64,000 nt of DNA, from the NCBI GenBank assembly GCA_010094025.1, contig ML991813.1:62001-126000 (forward strand). The letters are read 5' to 3'. Made by a program: the position numbers and the translations under genes. Below, in pieces: positions 61,806 through 64,000 of this stretch (positions within the stretch are counted from its first letter, which is position 1; every line of letters starts with the position of its first letter). The notes beneath the pieces were generated by a model, which was given only the letters and a program-made list of their open reading frames with translations, had not been told where the DNA came from and did no database searches. The stretch is from Viridothelium virens (taxonomy: Eukaryota; Ascomycota; Dothideomycetes; Trypetheliales; Trypetheliaceae).

Positions 61806-62366
61806 CTGTTATCTGACCTGGGGAGAAAGTGGTGTGGGCACGAGACATGGAGGAAGAGGGAGTTCGAGTTACGCCGAAGCGAAGCTGCAAAGACAAATCA
61901 TCAAGCAACTTACGTCATGGACTTCTGTCAGCGTCCAGGACTGGATCAAAGTGAAGCCTATGTACCCATGGGACTGGGTCGTGGTCAATGGAGCTGAAAT
62001 CGGGCTGTCGGTGTCGTTCACATGTCAACAGGTGGCTGAATTTCTAAGTCGAAGTTGGGGCCACAAAGACCAGGATTTGTGGGCTTACTTATCACTTGAT
62101 TAGGTGCAGGTGAATTGATGTGTCCGACGTCCAAGCTTTGGGACACGACGACACTAAGTAAGTAGGGACGAGGTCCCGATGTGATTGGTTCTTTTAGCTT
62201 GCCCTGGCGCGCTTTTGTTTACTCTTCCAAACATCGTCACTACCACCTTCAGACGGGCCCATATCTACAAGCTTTACACGACGCCAATCTGCCCCACGAT
62301 ATGACTGCCGCCTTTCCAATTAACGTTCTCCAACCATCTCTTCACAAACGGTTCGGGTGACGCCAT
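61806..62366. promoter_or_regulatory. Divergent promoter region of acyltransferase and kinesin genes
   Basis: 561 bases between two divergent start codons. No further gene seen; no specific sites assigned. Confidence 0.45.
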
Positions 62367-64000
62367 GGATTATAGCGAGAATGCGGTATAGTAGTCCTTT
62401 CATTGCAAAAACATGTTTGCGTTGAGGCGCACCAATTCCCATTAGCTGACACTTCCCTCCTTTAGTCGATGCGCGGGTCGCACCTTCGTCCACCATCCAG
62501 AATCACAGCCCCTGGAATGGGTTTGCACGAGATGTCGGCGTCTGACAACAATGCCCGAACTGGGGGAGCATCTTCGATGATGCCTCCGCCAATGAAGCAC
62601 AAACCCTCAGGATGTTTGTAAATTTCCAACGAAGTTCCTAGTTGGCGCGCTAATAGTTGAACAGTGCCCGAACCCGCTACAAAGCGCAAGACTCTCGTCG
62701 AACGCGCTGGGGAATCAACACAATCCAATCCTATTGCTCTACCGACATCACGCTCAGTAAATTCGGCTGTGACGAACACAGCGCAAGCTGGACCTCGCAA
62801 CACATCTTTCTCCTCCTCGATTTCCTCCAGCTCCTCCCGTAATCCATCTACTACTTCTCGAACCACCTCAGCCAGTTCCACTCGAAGTGTTGTTGGAAGC
62901 ATTGGCCGCTCAGCAGGAAACCATCTACGTTCGCGCACTGCCATGCCGAACAACAGAGCTGTTCATTCATCAACAAATGGCACGACACGCCCAGCCACAG
63001 CCATTGGTGATCATGAAACGTCAGTATCGGATCACCCGGTGCTGGGCAAGCGAAAGGGTAGGATACCATCTTATATCTCCTCAGCAACACCAGACACACC
63101 GGGAAGCCTTCAATCTTTTGCACAACGTCAGCGTCACAGGAGTCAAGCCGTGGTCATCAGTTCCGGTCCTATCAGAAAACCTTCAATCCAACAGACATTA
63201 GCCCCAGCACAACAACAGCATGTACATCCCAGCAATCATTCGCTCCGGGAATTTTCTTTTACTTCTGCCTTCAACAACATGAATTTGGACTCGGATGATA
63301 CACAGAAATACGATAGCATGTTCGATATCGAATCAACTCGGCAAAGCTCTAAGGCTACGTCAACCCCTTCACATATCCCCAGACTTGCTACAGCAACACC
63401 TAATCTCCTTGAACCGCCAACTCTCTTTCAGCCAACTTCCTTTCAATCATTACAATCTCCTTCACCCCTATCAAAGCACTCGCGCAGTCAACAGTCCCGT
63501 TCTCCTTCCCCTACACGACAATTTTTGAACCGCTTTTCTAACACTGTGGCCCCTGCACCAGCATGGGATACCAAAGGTCGACTCGAAGACATGGAATCGC
63601 TCTACGCCCAGCTCAAAGGCCAGATGGATAGCACGACCTTCGAACGCAACGGTCTAGAGGAGACCGTCAACTTATACAAGACCAGACGTACGTCATCTCG
63701 TTTTCACTCTTATGACATTGATGAAAGAAGATCTGTGAAACCCGTCCTAAACTAATTCGAAGCTGACTTATTCGTTGGTGCTTGTAGTCAACGAATTAGA
63801 AGAAATTCGAAAGCAACTAAGCTCATCAAATCACTCACTGAAGACAGATCTAGACGACACAAAGGTCATGTTGTCGACTACTAACACAGCGCTTGATGAT
63901 TCAAGAAGGGCGCATACTCACGAAGTTGACGATTTAACTCGCAAGCATAGAAACGAAATAGAAGACTCAAGCGATCGGCATCGAAAAGATCGAGAACGAT
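62367..64000 (+). CDS. Kinesin-14 (KlpA/Kar3-type) N-terminal tail, cut by window end
   Basis: Minus-end-directed C-terminal-motor kinesin for spindle assembly; only the tail is inside the window. Exons 62367-62387, 62466-62613, 62665-63687 and 63788-64000 (open at the edge). The sequence runs SMRGSHLRPPSRITAPG, ASSMMPPPMKHKPSG, ATKRKTLVERAGE, a long Ser/Thr/Gln-rich segment, then the start of the coiled coil: LEDMESLYAQLKGQM, GLEETVNLYKTR joined to LNELEEIRKQLSSS, and DLTRKHRNEIED. This matches fungal KlpA tails. The first exon (MDYSENA) is inferred; an ATG at 62469 is the alternative start. The donor at 62614 (GTTTGT) is non-consensus but gives the family sequence. The motor domain would lie beyond base 64000. 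Confidence 0.85.

Overview
The window is nuclear DNA from a filamentous ascomycete (Pezizomycotina). Genes are mostly split by short GT-AG introns of about 45-75 bases. Typical fungal families are present: Zn2Cys6 regulator, UDP-galactopyranose mutase, fungal STAND and HeLo proteins, an arginine attenuator peptide, FHIP, and a CAP10 glycosyltransferase. I could not fix class or genus. Exon joins were worked out by hand from reading frame, splice signals and remembered family sequence, so individual junctions need transcript support.

Left part (1-23 kb). After about 3 kb without a convincing gene come a mitochondrial 3-oxoacyl-ACP synthase and a nickel/cobalt transporter, both on +. Next are two fungal-type proteins on - (a Ser/Thr/Pro-rich protein and a five-helix membrane protein), a DUF4336 protein and an FHIP dynein-adaptor subunit on +, then an unrecognised two-helix membrane protein and UDP-galactopyranose mutase on -.

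Middle part (24-43.7 kb). This looks like accessory DNA. It holds an unrecognised gene carrying four copies of a roughly 50-base repeat in nested inverted arrangement, a HeLo-domain pseudokinase, a 12-exon Zn2Cys6 regulator, the relic of a class II aldolase/adducin gene, a secreted alpha/beta hydrolase, a 1590-residue Goodbye-NACHT-TPR-ZZ STAND protein, and a type II CAP10/GT90 glycosyltransferase. Two putative non-self-recognition or cell-death genes lie within 12 kb.

Right part (46-64 kb). This returns to conserved housekeeping genes: a GRAM-VASt sterol-transfer protein of the LAM family, transcribed divergently from a MIT/coiled-coil protein resembling NRBF2/Atg38; the arginine-specific carbamoyl-phosphate synthase small subunit, preceded by its 24-codon attenuator uORF split over three exons; a small unrecognised gene; a DUF1349 protein; a TTC36-like TPR protein; a LOA1-type lysophosphatidic acid acyltransferase; and the N-terminal tail of a kinesin-14 (KlpA/Kar3) cut by the window edge. 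I saw no tRNA, rRNA, CRISPR or retroelement. The best-supported unusual items are the split attenuator uORF, the nested inverted repeats at 24.06-25.58 kb, the 11-base microexon in the transporter, and the aldolase relic.
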